Positions 9,701 to 16,162 of a stretch of 64,000 nt of DNA are shown here, piece after piece; the first letter of the stretch is position 1; every line of letters starts with the position of its first letter. The notes under the pieces were generated by a model. That model was not told where the DNA came from. It saw only the letters and a program-made list of their open reading frames with translations, and ran no database searches. Source of the DNA: Phycobacter sedimenti (lineage in GTDB: Bacteria > Pseudomonadota > Alphaproteobacteria > Rhodobacterales > Rhodobacteraceae); the NCBI RefSeq assembly GCF_038148855.1, contig NZ_JBBVGR010000006.1, positions 273,451 to 337,450 on the forward strand, written 5' to 3'. Position numbers and translations under genes: made by a program.

Positions 9701-11534
9701 GGTATTTTTGAGTGCTCGTCAGATACTGGCGATGGGCCTTATCCGCGTCGCTTTGCAGGATTTTCGACAACTCTAGGCAATAGAGCGCCTGTTGCGACAG
9801 TGATAGCTCGCGCACGATCACCTTGCCCTCTGCGCTGTTAAGGTCGACCAGCTCTGGCAGACGTGTCTCGATATAGCCTTGCTCGGCCAAAACCATTCGC
9901 AAATCGAAGGGAATGGGTGTTCCGTTCAATTTTGGGAACATTGGATGCATGTCCGGGGTAAGCGTCCGACCGGTCAAAGGGTCTTGCATTGAGAACGGTT
10001 GATTATATCGACCTTCCTCAATCAGATAGCCGATCAACGGCAGGTTGACGTTATGATAAAGTTCCCAGTTGATCAGCCGTAATAGCCGCCGTGAAGCAGC
10101 CCCCACCATAAGGCTTTCAGCACCTGTCAAGCCCGCGCACGCCTCGTCCACGACCAATTCGTCCACCGTGTCGATCAAGACTTTGAAGTCATCCGCATCG
10201 TTCAACTCGAGCGGATCCACCATACCGATACCAAGCAATTTGGTCACAGTTTCGGCGGCGACAAAGAAGCGGGGCACCGGATGCCGCGCACCGTTTTCAG
10301 TGGCCCGGGCGCGCAGCACTTCAGTCGCTGCGCGATATCCCAAAGACCGCTCAAAAATCGTGTTGCTGATCATGCTGTGCCCACGTGCGCGTACTTTGCC
10401 AGCACAGATGTAGATGTCGGTCACAATCGGATCCGAGCGCCCGTTCAGCAAGGCAGTTCGATACTCGGTCCACTTTGCCAGTGGCACCCCTTTTTGGGAT
10501 ACCCAAGACATCAGCGTGTTCGGATCAAACCATGTCGCTGCTCCTGCGGAGCCACGCACCAAAAACCCCGTTACGCCGCCTTTGGCGCTTTCAGCTAAAC
10601 CGATGAGACGGCGCACAGACAAACGTCCTGCATTAGGATCCAAAAAATCCTGGTAAAACGTCTGAATGCTGGCCGGTCTTGCGTTTGCTACGGCTTCGTC
10701 AGATGGCACATACAAATCTCGGATGACATTCTCGGGCGACACCGAACAACCCTGCAAAACATTGGCGCGCGCTCCGGTCCCAGGACGTCTGGTCAGATCC
10801 AATGTAGTCTCGTAAAGCCACCCCAAAACGGTCTGGCTTTGCGTGGTTACCGGGACTTTGGTCACGGTGCCATTGCTGGAAACGACTTGATCCTGAACGC
10901 GGCTGGCGTCCAAAGCAGCCGTGATCCAACTCCGTCCGATTTCGTGAAACATAAAAACCGACAGCCCGTCATTTGAGCCGGTAGTTTCCTCGCTCAACTT
11001 TTGTAGAGCATTTTCCACTAACAAGGCAGTCGGCAAGTCAAGCTCGACGATGAAAACCAGATCCGGACTAGGTCCCAATGGGGGACCGCCCTCTGCTGCG
11101 CCGCGCCAACCCTCCTGGGTTATTCCATTCACAATCTGAAACAGATTTGGATCTCGAAGCCATCGCGACTGCGACGTCTGTCTCTGCAACTCTCCACTGT
11201 CGCCCTCTAGCAAACCGAGCGTGAAATGAGTGGCAAGCGTGCGCTTCGCAGAAGATTCATCATAGATCGGCGCTTTGCCCAGAATCTGATCTATGGCGCC
11301 GCTTTCATCCACTGCGCGCTGCTGAAAATCTGGCCGGACGACAGTGATATCCAAGCGCAGTGAACTGGCTTCTATTACCAAAGCGGATGTGCTTTCTGCG
11401 GTGATCACATCTGGTTTTAGGCTGACACGAAGTTCCGCTTTGGACGTTCCCGCACCCAAAGCCAGAATGACCATCACAGAAAACGCTGCAAGAACAATCC
11501 GGTACATCAGAAATCTCGAGATGAATAGAGACAT
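3792..11534 (-). CDS. Giant exported protein (~2,580 residues) of a PMF-motor operon
   Basis: First and by far the largest gene of the four-gene operon. It starts with a clear signal peptide (residues 1-33, hydrophobic core VMVILALGAG, likely cleavage after TSKA), so nearly all of the protein should be periplasmic or outer-membrane facing. Residues ~34-900 look mixed and partly helical. About 930-1960 are rich in short alternating strands of the kind seen in lipid- or LPS-binding beta-groove proteins (a fold impression, not a family match). About 1965-2035 is a low-complexity Gly/Asp/His/Pro/Gln linker, and a separate C-terminal part follows to 2580. No enzymatic motif was recognised. ATG 11534 was preferred to GTG 11540 because GAGGT lies just upstream. 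GC content is much lower than in neighbouring genes. The ATGA overlap with the ExbB-like gene ties the two functionally. Role unknown. Confidence 0.8.
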   Translation of the reverse strand: MSLFISRFLMYRIVLAAFSVMVILALGAGTSKAELRVSLKPDVITAESTSALVIEASSLRLDITVVRPDFQQRAVDESGAIDQILGKAPIYDESSAKRTLATHFTLGLLEGDSGELQRQTSQSRWLRDPNLFQIVNGITQEGWRGAAEGGPPLGPSPDLVFIVELDLPTALLVENALQKLSEETTGSNDGLSVFMFHEIGRSWITAALDASRVQDQVVSSNGTVTKVPVTTQSQTVLGWLYETTLDLTRRPGTGARANVLQGCSVSPENVIRDLYVPSDEAVANARPASIQTFYQDFLDPNAGRLSVRRLIGLAESAKGGVTGFLVRGSAGAATWFDPNTLMSWVSQKGVPLAKWTEYRTALLNGRSDPIVTDIYICAGKVRARGHSMISNTIFERSLGYRAATEVLRARATENGARHPVPRFFVAAETVTKLLGIGMVDPLELNDADDFKVLIDTVDELVVDEACAGLTGAESLMVGAASRRLLRLINWELYHNVNLPLIGYLIEEGRYNQPFSMQDPLTGRTLTPDMHPMFPKLNGTPIPFDLRMVLAEQGYIETRLPELVDLNSAEGKVIVRELSLSQQALYCLELSKILQSDADKAHRQYLTSTQKYLQAAVDAKLFDKEELTFSNYWYRVATGSAMVMIAHGKSVDTFLQYLRQLMDLRRKNEPVPSAEVLKPSDEERITALMRRGQDQLHPNEVRDVRRAAELLLSDSFGEDVFWNCSVGAEQTPVAGVMDLPRRANTVTTSGGTSLILAFELGAGGALNPDATPDGSDPAICAALRARRDQFDAWVTTGQAPLLQSYWSSEKHIVVLGNSTRLRSLVANLAPYLRVQQNAGSPLDSNPEWVIDRLQDAKSRQAALERRLTLLKILQPYSDKQPEVLAALGITKATFDKIAASSKARLMGADSIGGMDGTLGKGGDRQTYSEAFGAAALDNFLTEFEAPLAALFRPMEKAWQIEVTEPSPAKPAAGRFAQNTFFLTPTGASPAAGINLNDVDLGGLALGGDVGLRLSETSAEDVYRGDLVVRLPSLRSPAGAGAQGSCGVQVFDPGSTVTDSATCAASKLLGDEAIVDEPELASLGITFRNLRAPPTCDEEDIANCGLQVSGAVNEDDIIPDPARLTKTLRQLGLPEFVNFSLNRVDFGDDGSTQTMTLVGNLTVARIALGEINVPLRDGGTWKALLPEMIKAADDKIRSDMAHELGRFESFLIGLRLPAKESDYNASPVRFGPMRRADGSPDVSFGLDWTRPSLGMRVMYELSARLPQEPDSTALSVRAGVEFVFGSDGLKKQRIVFEKSGMDEVNARIAGYFATFIDTLGGPEDAVIAVAPEVKGGQLFFNVSYEAQIEGCPVRAAVSVPMGSDFIAAAQSALGSEAETLLGTAAACVAETLTTEVNTTLHSQSIDVLGVPFTAHAANRVLQAAMDQQIPLQFTLEVDPGPGSPIGTCEGLQTKEVNGIRLKAENGVKLDFRGMRAIDQETLGHILRCRITTVTPEALQPYFELRNVKIGHDLIAADFALNDVPLIGSITLPRQNFLRLDSDVETLLKQALGAAAAKELREHIADVVSDLEVPGMGTVNFDPNTLDIDLFSDQPRISAGIRVEAFGIVVPGSVEIRLDRGLDAVRIAIDESQLQAAAIEGVVAQLLDYVPEDTVKIENPRFGRLDDLGREWGLVFGVKAEVPIEPGLVVGASRVVISESGVSIGEKITGGMSAPIYLGVVAMSKVLVSLYTGENGGKSGLEIGADLTAFEPQLAHLVKLRALLDLSEIDKPKFTAKGDLVVLSALEIFKSTGVLDLSQVRATLDAKTTDAIRDVLSFDADLDLDGGNKRFLAKSELGVLGIDLSRSDLTFCVKACGDGSGREHLAELTVWERMLIGEGNVNAITDLDFKNPNVGAGLALNLFGWKPGGANLDADLRRVQVSLRFLGISTKAVTPSVETMTPQYLIDLLKSLLDISLEDLLNIDPTNITVSVMSGDGSTQTVHDGESGGDAAKADDGEENHDHGTHTGTIAVLQNEEGAPPPQGDGQGAPQPTPWGQQVAANICEKIIGTPGSTELRDAIDARYYIHSVRQGDQIRPAFSWEIRKPEDTWGWWRLYTQSTIQELCEKKGVAYQLNKALVGTDRGYVGWRRCEDTLPSAYRFRTIPNVVPGAVRPEPLDGAINLSTYLACVEIDGWTLSIWGDWFLGDGGQTYLIAPRCPSGEILAQAVANSAEIQRLCVGSGLIEVAKPENTGYAVADLLTADVVYQLLVSQVAPKVAGLENTLGFSQMAEIVLPNITGKEDRVYQPEVWKETDASGATLNWHIMMREAAVGDGWSLVTPLVLAADDPLARYLQRPAILAHALSLWLTHGRRPEILSAEADDYLVLGVLSSGKEQRGQSRTAKPTHETHSWIWQSAPGASLHIRELSFPLSVPAPGGSLRLEEGKTPAKAAMLAGIWEEVRRLPKSDGGWEVLMGLDARKQSQSWAFVEQGQDKLPNQKIHILLDQVTSKQLALDTLWDTSLSLDGAEILPHIRRRCVTGAEIATALGAVQSPSVPSDEMLEIGAVRLALTQPAIFDRRHTGLRALPDPLVRLPNSTCPEPFQ

Positions 11535-11965
11535 TGCCACCTCAGCCTAAAGGTGAGTTGGTGTTTCGCAAAATCAAAACTCGCCGTTGAGGGTTTTCTT
11601 GCAACTGGGCTACCCCGCTCGGAACCCTGTTTCAGTCTCTGTCACGAGAGTAGGGGCAAGATTTCGCAGATCGAGCTCACCGAGGTGCAAAAGACCGATT
11701 GTGGAGTTCCGCGCTTACAAAATTAACTCTCGGAAGAAACGTTTGCCGAGCCGCATTTGACATGGCTTGGCGCTCTGCCAGAAAAAATCTCACGGCGAGG
11801 TAGCCGACATCCCAACTTGACAGTCACTTGTGGAAACAAGCTGTGATTATGTTCCAAAACAGCTATATTTGTGTACTTTTCCAAATCACTCACCAAAGTG
11901 ATAAAGCAATAACCATTGCCGAGCCAGAGACACGGCATCCAATGTCTAGAACGGTTTGCCTCCCC
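11535..11965. other. AT-richer gene-free region upstream of the giant-protein operon
   Basis: About 430 bases between the start of the giant gene and the end of the pterin dehydratase gene. It must hold the promoter of the four-gene operon. The part near 11800-11930 is notably AT-rich. A 71-codon minus-strand frame here (11723-11938) has no recognisable product or ribosome binding site and is not called. Confidence 0.5.
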
Positions 11966-12268
11966 TCAGCCCCCGGGAAACAGCGCGTCCATTTTGCGGG
12001 CGAGTTTTGCGTCCAGCGCGCTGAGGCCGCCCACGTCATGGGTGGTCAGCACCACCGTCACCCGGTTGTAGGTATTGCTCCACTCCGGATGGTGGTTCCA
12101 CTTCTCGGCCCAGATCGCGGCGCGGGTCATCCAGCCAAAGGCCTCGTCAAAGCCGCCAAAGGTGTAGGTCTTGGTGATGGCATCGCGCCCCTCGACCATG
12201 CTCCAGCCCGCCTCGAACAGAGGCTTCAAAAGCGGACCGCGGGTGGCATCGGATAGTTTTTCGCTCAT
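11966..12268 (-). CDS. phhB: 4a-hydroxytetrahydrobiopterin dehydratase (pterin-4a-carbinolamine dehydratase)
   Basis: A 100-residue protein of the PCD/DCoH family, normal length for the family. The active-site signature is visible as WNHHPEW (residues 57-63) followed by YNRVTVVLTTHD (67-78), supplying the catalytic His residues 59, 60 and 77. The enzyme dehydrates 4a-hydroxytetrahydropterin, recycling the cofactor of aromatic amino acid hydroxylases; no hydroxylase is next to it here. Its ATG overlaps the stop of the upstream FemAB/GNAT-like gene by 4 bases, making it the last gene of a RidA-GDPD-GNAT-PhhB transcription unit. Confidence 0.93.
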   Translation of the reverse strand: MSEKLSDATRGPLLKPLFEAGWSMVEGRDAITKTYTFGGFDEAFGWMTRAAIWAEKWNHHPEWSNTYNRVTVVLTTHDVGGLSALDAKLARKMDALFPGG

Positions 12269-13452
12269 TCCTGTTCCTCCACTTGCACCTTTTTGAAGGG
12301 GCCATAGTCCGTCAGGATCTCGATCTCTTCCTCCACGGCGGCGCGCTCGGCCTCCAGATAGCGTTTCACCGCCTGCGAGAAACCCGGATCCCCGATCCAG
12401 TGCAGGCTGTGGGTCTGCGTGGGCAGATACCCCCGCGCCAGCTTGTGCTCGCCCTGCGCGCCCGCCTCCACTCGGGACAGCCCCATGGCAATGGCCTGTT
12501 CAATGGCCTGATAATAGCACAGTTCGAAATGCAGGAAGGGGTGATGTTCGATGCAGCCCCAGTAGCGCCCGAACAGCGTCTCGCGCCCGATGAAGTTCAG
12601 CGCGCCTGCAACCGGGTGCCCGTCCCGCTCGGCCAGCACCAAAAGCATGTCATCGGCCATCACCTCATGCGCGATATCGAAGAAGGAGCGGCTCAGGTAG
12701 GGCGTGCCCCATTTGCGGCTGCCGGTGTCCTGGTAAAAGGCCCAGAAAGCATCCCAGTGCTCGGGCAGGATATCGGCGCCGGTGTAGCATCTGATCTCTC
12801 CGCCAAAACCTTGTGCCTCGCGGCGTTCCTTGCGCAGGGTCTTGCGCTTGCGCGACGACAGCGCCGCGAGGAAGTCGTCGAAATCCCCATAGCCATCGTT
12901 CAGCCAATGGTATTGCTGGGTCGCGCGGCTCATCAGGCCCATCTCTTCGCCGATTTCTGCCTCTGTTTCGGTGCAGAAGGTCACATGCAGAGAGGACAGC
13001 CTGTTGTCCGCTGCCAGCTGTACCGCGCCCTGTACCAGCGCCGAATGGCCGATGCCCTCATGGCCGGGGCGCACCAGGAAACGCCGCCCGGTCGCTGGCG
13101 TGAAGGGCACCGCGATCTGGAGTTTCGGATAATAGCGCCCCCCTGCCCGTTCATAGGCATGGGCCCAGTTGTGATCGAAGATATATTCGCCCTGGCTGTG
13201 CGACTTGGCATAAAGCGGTGCGCAGGCGATCAACGCGCCGTCCTGATAGGCGGTCAGATACTGCGGCTGCCAGCCGGTGCCGCGCCCGACCGAGCCGCTT
13301 TGCTCCAGCGCCAGCAGAAACCGGTGGGTGGTGAAAGGATCAAGCGGGCGTCCGCCATCCTTCGCCTCGGGGCAGGCGCAGGCGTCCCAGTCGCTGCCCG
13401 CGATCTGCGAGAGGCTGTCCAGCACCCGGATTTCGATTTCTGCCTGCTCCAT
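12265..13452 (-). CDS. FemAB/GNAT-like acyltransferase family protein (COG3146 type)
   Basis: A 395-residue cytoplasmic protein matching, from memory, the conserved alphaproteobacterial family of double-GNAT, FemAB-like proteins (DUF482). Visible hallmarks are the N-terminal LDPFTTHRFLLALE, the central KRKTLRKERREA and the C-terminal LSRVEAGAQGEHKLARGY. Members are predicted to transfer acyl or aminoacyl groups, possibly to peptidoglycan precursors, but the substrate is unknown. It overlaps phhB by 4 bases downstream and lies 57 bases after the glycerophosphodiesterase gene. ATG at 13452 is the natural start. The family is confident; the biochemical role is not. Confidence 0.85.
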   Translation of the reverse strand: MEQAEIEIRVLDSLSQIAGSDWDACACPEAKDGGRPLDPFTTHRFLLALEQSGSVGRGTGWQPQYLTAYQDGALIACAPLYAKSHSQGEYIFDHNWAHAYERAGGRYYPKLQIAVPFTPATGRRFLVRPGHEGIGHSALVQGAVQLAADNRLSSLHVTFCTETEAEIGEEMGLMSRATQQYHWLNDGYGDFDDFLAALSSRKRKTLRKERREAQGFGGEIRCYTGADILPEHWDAFWAFYQDTGSRKWGTPYLSRSFFDIAHEVMADDMLLVLAERDGHPVAGALNFIGRETLFGRYWGCIEHHPFLHFELCYYQAIEQAIAMGLSRVEAGAQGEHKLARGYLPTQTHSLHWIGDPGFSQAVKRYLEAERAAVEEEIEILTDYGPFKKVQVEEQE

Positions 13453-13509
13453 CTGCCCGGTTTGGCCTTTCCCGTTTTGCCTCAGTATCTGGCCCCTTGC
13501 AGGCGCGGA

Positions 13510-14283
13510 TCAAGTCGGCAGAGGGGAAAGATAGCCCTCAAAGGTCACATTGTCCGCAAGGGCGCGCGCCTCTGCCTCCTCGCTGGGCGAGGTGATGGTC
13601 CAGCACAGAACCGGCACGCCCGCATCGCGCAGTGCCTGCACGCGGGGACGGGCCAGATCGCTGGCCTCGTGGCTGATGAAACAGGCTTCGCTGCGCTCGA
13701 AATCGGGGATATTGCGCAGATCATCACAAATGGCACGGGGCAGCTCGGGCCACTCGTCCGGCACATAGGCGCTGGTGACGATGCCACGCGCGATGCCGGG
13801 CGCCAGCCGGGCCAGTTCGGCGACAGAATGCGGGTTGAAGGACATCAGCGCCATATCCCCCTCGTACCCTTCAAGCACCTTGACCGCCGCAGCCTCCAGC
13901 GCACCGATGTTGCGCCCCATCTGCCCGTCCTGGTCCTTCACCTCGATCAACAGGGGCACCTGCCCCGCGACCAGCTCCAGCACTTCGGCCAGATCTGGGA
14001 TGCCTTCGCCATCGCCACCCTTCAGAGGGATCTGTCGCAGATCCGCGCGGCTGCGGGCACGGACCGGGCCGACCTCATCGGTCAGACGGTCGAGATCATC
14101 ATCGTGAAACACCATCGGGCAGCCGTCCGATGAAAGCTGCAGATCAATCTCGATTGCATAGCCTGCCGAGATCGCCGCGCGGATCGCGGCGCGGCTGTTC
14201 TCGGGGCGCGCCTTGCCTGCGTCATGCAAGGCGCGATGCGCGACCGGCAGGCGCAGCAGCGTGGAGGGCAGCGACGGCCTCAT
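13510..14283 (-). CDS. Glycerophosphodiester phosphodiesterase
   Basis: A 257-residue GDPD-family enzyme that hydrolyses glycerophosphodiesters (deacylated phospholipids) to glycerol-3-phosphate and the alcohol. The catalytic motifs are in order: HR at 16-17, EN at 28-29, E-I-D at 45-47 and HDDDLDRLT from His60, giving the acid-base His pair and metal ligands. There is no signal peptide, so it is a cytoplasmic UgpQ-type enzyme. Its start overlaps the RidA stop by 4 bases, showing a shared transcript. A choice between ugpQ and glpQ cannot be made from sequence alone, so no symbol is given. Confidence 0.92.
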   Translation of the reverse strand: MRPSLPSTLLRLPVAHRALHDAGKARPENSRAAIRAAISAGYAIEIDLQLSSDGCPMVFHDDDLDRLTDEVGPVRARSRADLRQIPLKGGDGEGIPDLAEVLELVAGQVPLLIEVKDQDGQMGRNIGALEAAAVKVLEGYEGDMALMSFNPHSVAELARLAPGIARGIVTSAYVPDEWPELPRAICDDLRNIPDFERSEACFISHEASDLARPRVQALRDAGVPVLCWTITSPSEEAEARALADNVTFEGYLSPLPT

Positions 14284-14738
14284 TTGATCTGAAAGACCGC
14301 GTCGATTTCCACCGCAACGCCCATGGGCAGCGAGGGGCAGCTCACGGCCGAGCGCGCATGACGGCCCGCATCGCCCAGCGCCGCGACCAGAAAATCGGAG
14401 GCGCCGTTCACCACCTGCGGCTGCTGGGTGAAATCGGCGGTGGAATTCACAAAGGCACCCAGTTTCACAACCCGCACCAGGCGCTCCAGATCGCCGCCAC
14501 AGGCCGCCTTGAGCTGCGCCAGCAGGGAAATCGCGCAGCGTTTCGCCGCCGCCTGACCGGCCTCCACATCCATGTCATCGCCCAGCGTGCCGGTGATCAG
14601 CCCGTTTTCATCCGCCGAGATCTGGCCGGACACGTAGACCATGTCGCCTGCCACGACGAAGGGCACATAGTTTGCCGCCGGCGCCGGGGCTTCGGGCAGG
14701 GTGACACCCAGTTCTGCAAGTTTGGCTTCGATGCTCAT
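14280..14738 (-). CDS. RidA (YjgF/YER057c/UK114) family protein
   Basis: A 152-residue protein of the RidA superfamily, in the longer subgroup that begins with SIEAKLAELGVTLPEAPAP. RidA proteins form trimers and deaminate reactive enamine/imine intermediates made by PLP enzymes. Seen motifs are VYVSGQIS near residue 33 and the C-terminal SLPMGVAVEIDAVF. An Arg in GRHARSAV sits where the family keeps its substrate-binding Arg, though subgroups differ here. It is the first gene of the minus-strand operon that continues through the glycerophosphodiesterase. Substrate unknown. Confidence 0.9.
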   Translation of the reverse strand: MSIEAKLAELGVTLPEAPAPAANYVPFVVAGDMVYVSGQISADENGLITGTLGDDMDVEAGQAAAKRCAISLLAQLKAACGGDLERLVRVVKLGAFVNSTADFTQQPQVVNGASDFLVAALGDAGRHARSAVSCPSLPMGVAVEIDAVFQIK

Positions 14739-14857
14739 GACCTATGTCCTTTCATTCGCTCAGTTGTCCGCGACGCTAGCGCCGAAGCAGGCGGGCGAAA
14801 AGAGCAAAACCGCCCTGCCCGCCGCGCAGGAAAGGCAGACAGGCAGGACGGATATGG

Positions 14858-16162
14858 TCAGGTTTCCCGGAAGGCCTTGACGAAATAGTCGGTGAAGGGT
14901 TTCAGCAGATAGGCCATGGGCGAGCGGTCATTGGTGCGGATGTAGCTTTCCACCGGCATGCCCGGAATCAGAACGGCGCCTTCCGGCAGGCGGTCGATCT
15001 CACCCTCGTTCAGCTCCACCTCGGCCCGGTAATAGGACAGGCCGGTTCCTTCCTGCTCAAAGGCATCTGCGGAGACCTGCGAGACCTTCCCGAACAGCTC
15101 GGGCGTCTGTCGCTGGTCCAGCGCCGAGAAGCGCAGCGACACGGGCTGTCCGACAAACAGCTGGTCAATGTCCGTCGGGGCGACCTGAACGGCAATCACC
15201 AGAGGACGGTCCTGCGGCACCAGATACATCACCGGTTCAGCCGGACGTATGACCGAGCGCGGCGTGTGCACCTGCATGCCATAGACAATTCCGGACACCG
15301 GCGCGGTGATATCGAGCCGGTTCAGCCGTTCCAGGATCGAGCGGCGGTTTTCGGCCAGTTCCAGCTCCTGATAGCGCAGATCGCGCAGCCGGGTGATCGC
15401 CTCTTCGCGCTGCTGCGTCGTCAGTGTCAGGATCTGGATATCGATCTCGGTGATCCGCCCCTCGGCCTGCGCCTCGTTTGCCAGAAGTTCCCCCAGAGAG
15501 CCGCCAAGATTTGCCTCGGTCCGGCGCAGGTTGAGCACGGTACCGGCCTGTGCCAGCCCCCGTTCCAACAGGGTTTCCTGGTTTTGCAGTTCCTCTCCGA
15601 TCAGCTCCAGCTGCACGCGCATCGACTGCTGCTGCGCCTTGATGCCGACGATCTGATCCTTGATCTGAGAGCGCCGTTTTTCGAGCTGCTCGATCTCGCG
15701 GTCGGTCGAATCCCGGCGGGCCTGAAACAGACGTCTTTGCCCTTCCACAAGGTCGCGGACCTCTTCGCGCGCGGGCAGCAGGGCCAGTAGTTCGGGGTCA
15801 AAAGTGATTTCATCGGCCTCGTCCCGCTCAGCCTCGAGGCGGCCGCGACGCGACATCAGTTCGAACAGCTGCCCTTCGGTGATCACAAGCTGCGATTTCA
15901 GGTCTGTGGGATCGAGGCGCAGCAGGACATCCCCGGTCGCCACCGTATCCCCCTCATCCACCAGGATCTCGGCGACGATGCCCCCATCCAGATGCTGCAC
16001 GACCTGACGGTTGCGATCCACTTCGATCCGCCCGGTGGCAACCACCGCTCCGGCGATCGAGGACATCACGGCCCAGGTCCCGAAGCCCCCCACCAGCAAG
16101 AGCAGGCCCAGAAGGCCGATGGTGATGGGCCTGCGGGCGGACCATTCCTGTGCCACGCTCAT
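14858..16162 (-). CDS. Type I secretion membrane fusion protein (HlyD/PrsE family)
   Basis: A 434-residue adaptor protein that would bridge the inner-membrane ABC transporter and an outer-membrane TolC channel. It has a short cytoplasmic tail, one membrane segment at about 14-36 (PITIGLLGLLLLVGGFGTW), a biotinyl-lipoyl-like half (VVQHLDGGIVAEILVDEGD), a long coiled coil of Gln/Glu/Leu-rich helices (about 105-270), and a second lipoyl half followed by the HlyD beta domain. I chose ATG 16162, which overlaps the ABC gene's TGA by 4 bases; upstream in-frame codons belong to the ABC gene. No RTX-type substrate or TolC gene is adjacent. Confidence 0.92.
   Translation of the reverse strand: MSVAQEWSARRPITIGLLGLLLLVGGFGTWAVMSSIAGAVVATGRIEVDRNRQVVQHLDGGIVAEILVDEGDTVATGDVLLRLDPTDLKSQLVITEGQLFELMSRRGRLEAERDEADEITFDPELLALLPAREEVRDLVEGQRRLFQARRDSTDREIEQLEKRRSQIKDQIVGIKAQQQSMRVQLELIGEELQNQETLLERGLAQAGTVLNLRRTEANLGGSLGELLANEAQAEGRITEIDIQILTLTTQQREEAITRLRDLRYQELELAENRRSILERLNRLDITAPVSGIVYGMQVHTPRSVIRPAEPVMYLVPQDRPLVIAVQVAPTDIDQLFVGQPVSLRFSALDQRQTPELFGKVSQVSADAFEQEGTGLSYYRAEVELNEGEIDRLPEGAVLIPGMPVESYIRTNDRSPMAYLLKPFTDYFVKAFRET

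Noticed and set aside
619..11534. Zorya-type antiphage system
   Set aside because: ZorA/ZorB-like partners are suggestive, but there is no ZorC, helicase ZorD or nuclease ZorE, and the MotB-like proteins lack the peptidoglycan-binding domain.
11723..11938. 71-codon minus-strand frame upstream of the giant gene
   Set aside because: No start signal or similarity; the region is more likely promoter sequence.
12283..14133. 616-codon plus-strand open frame
   Set aside because: Shadow of the FemAB/GNAT-like and glycerophosphodiesterase genes; its translation has no recognisable domain and is Arg/Gly/His-rich as expected for antisense of GC-rich genes.
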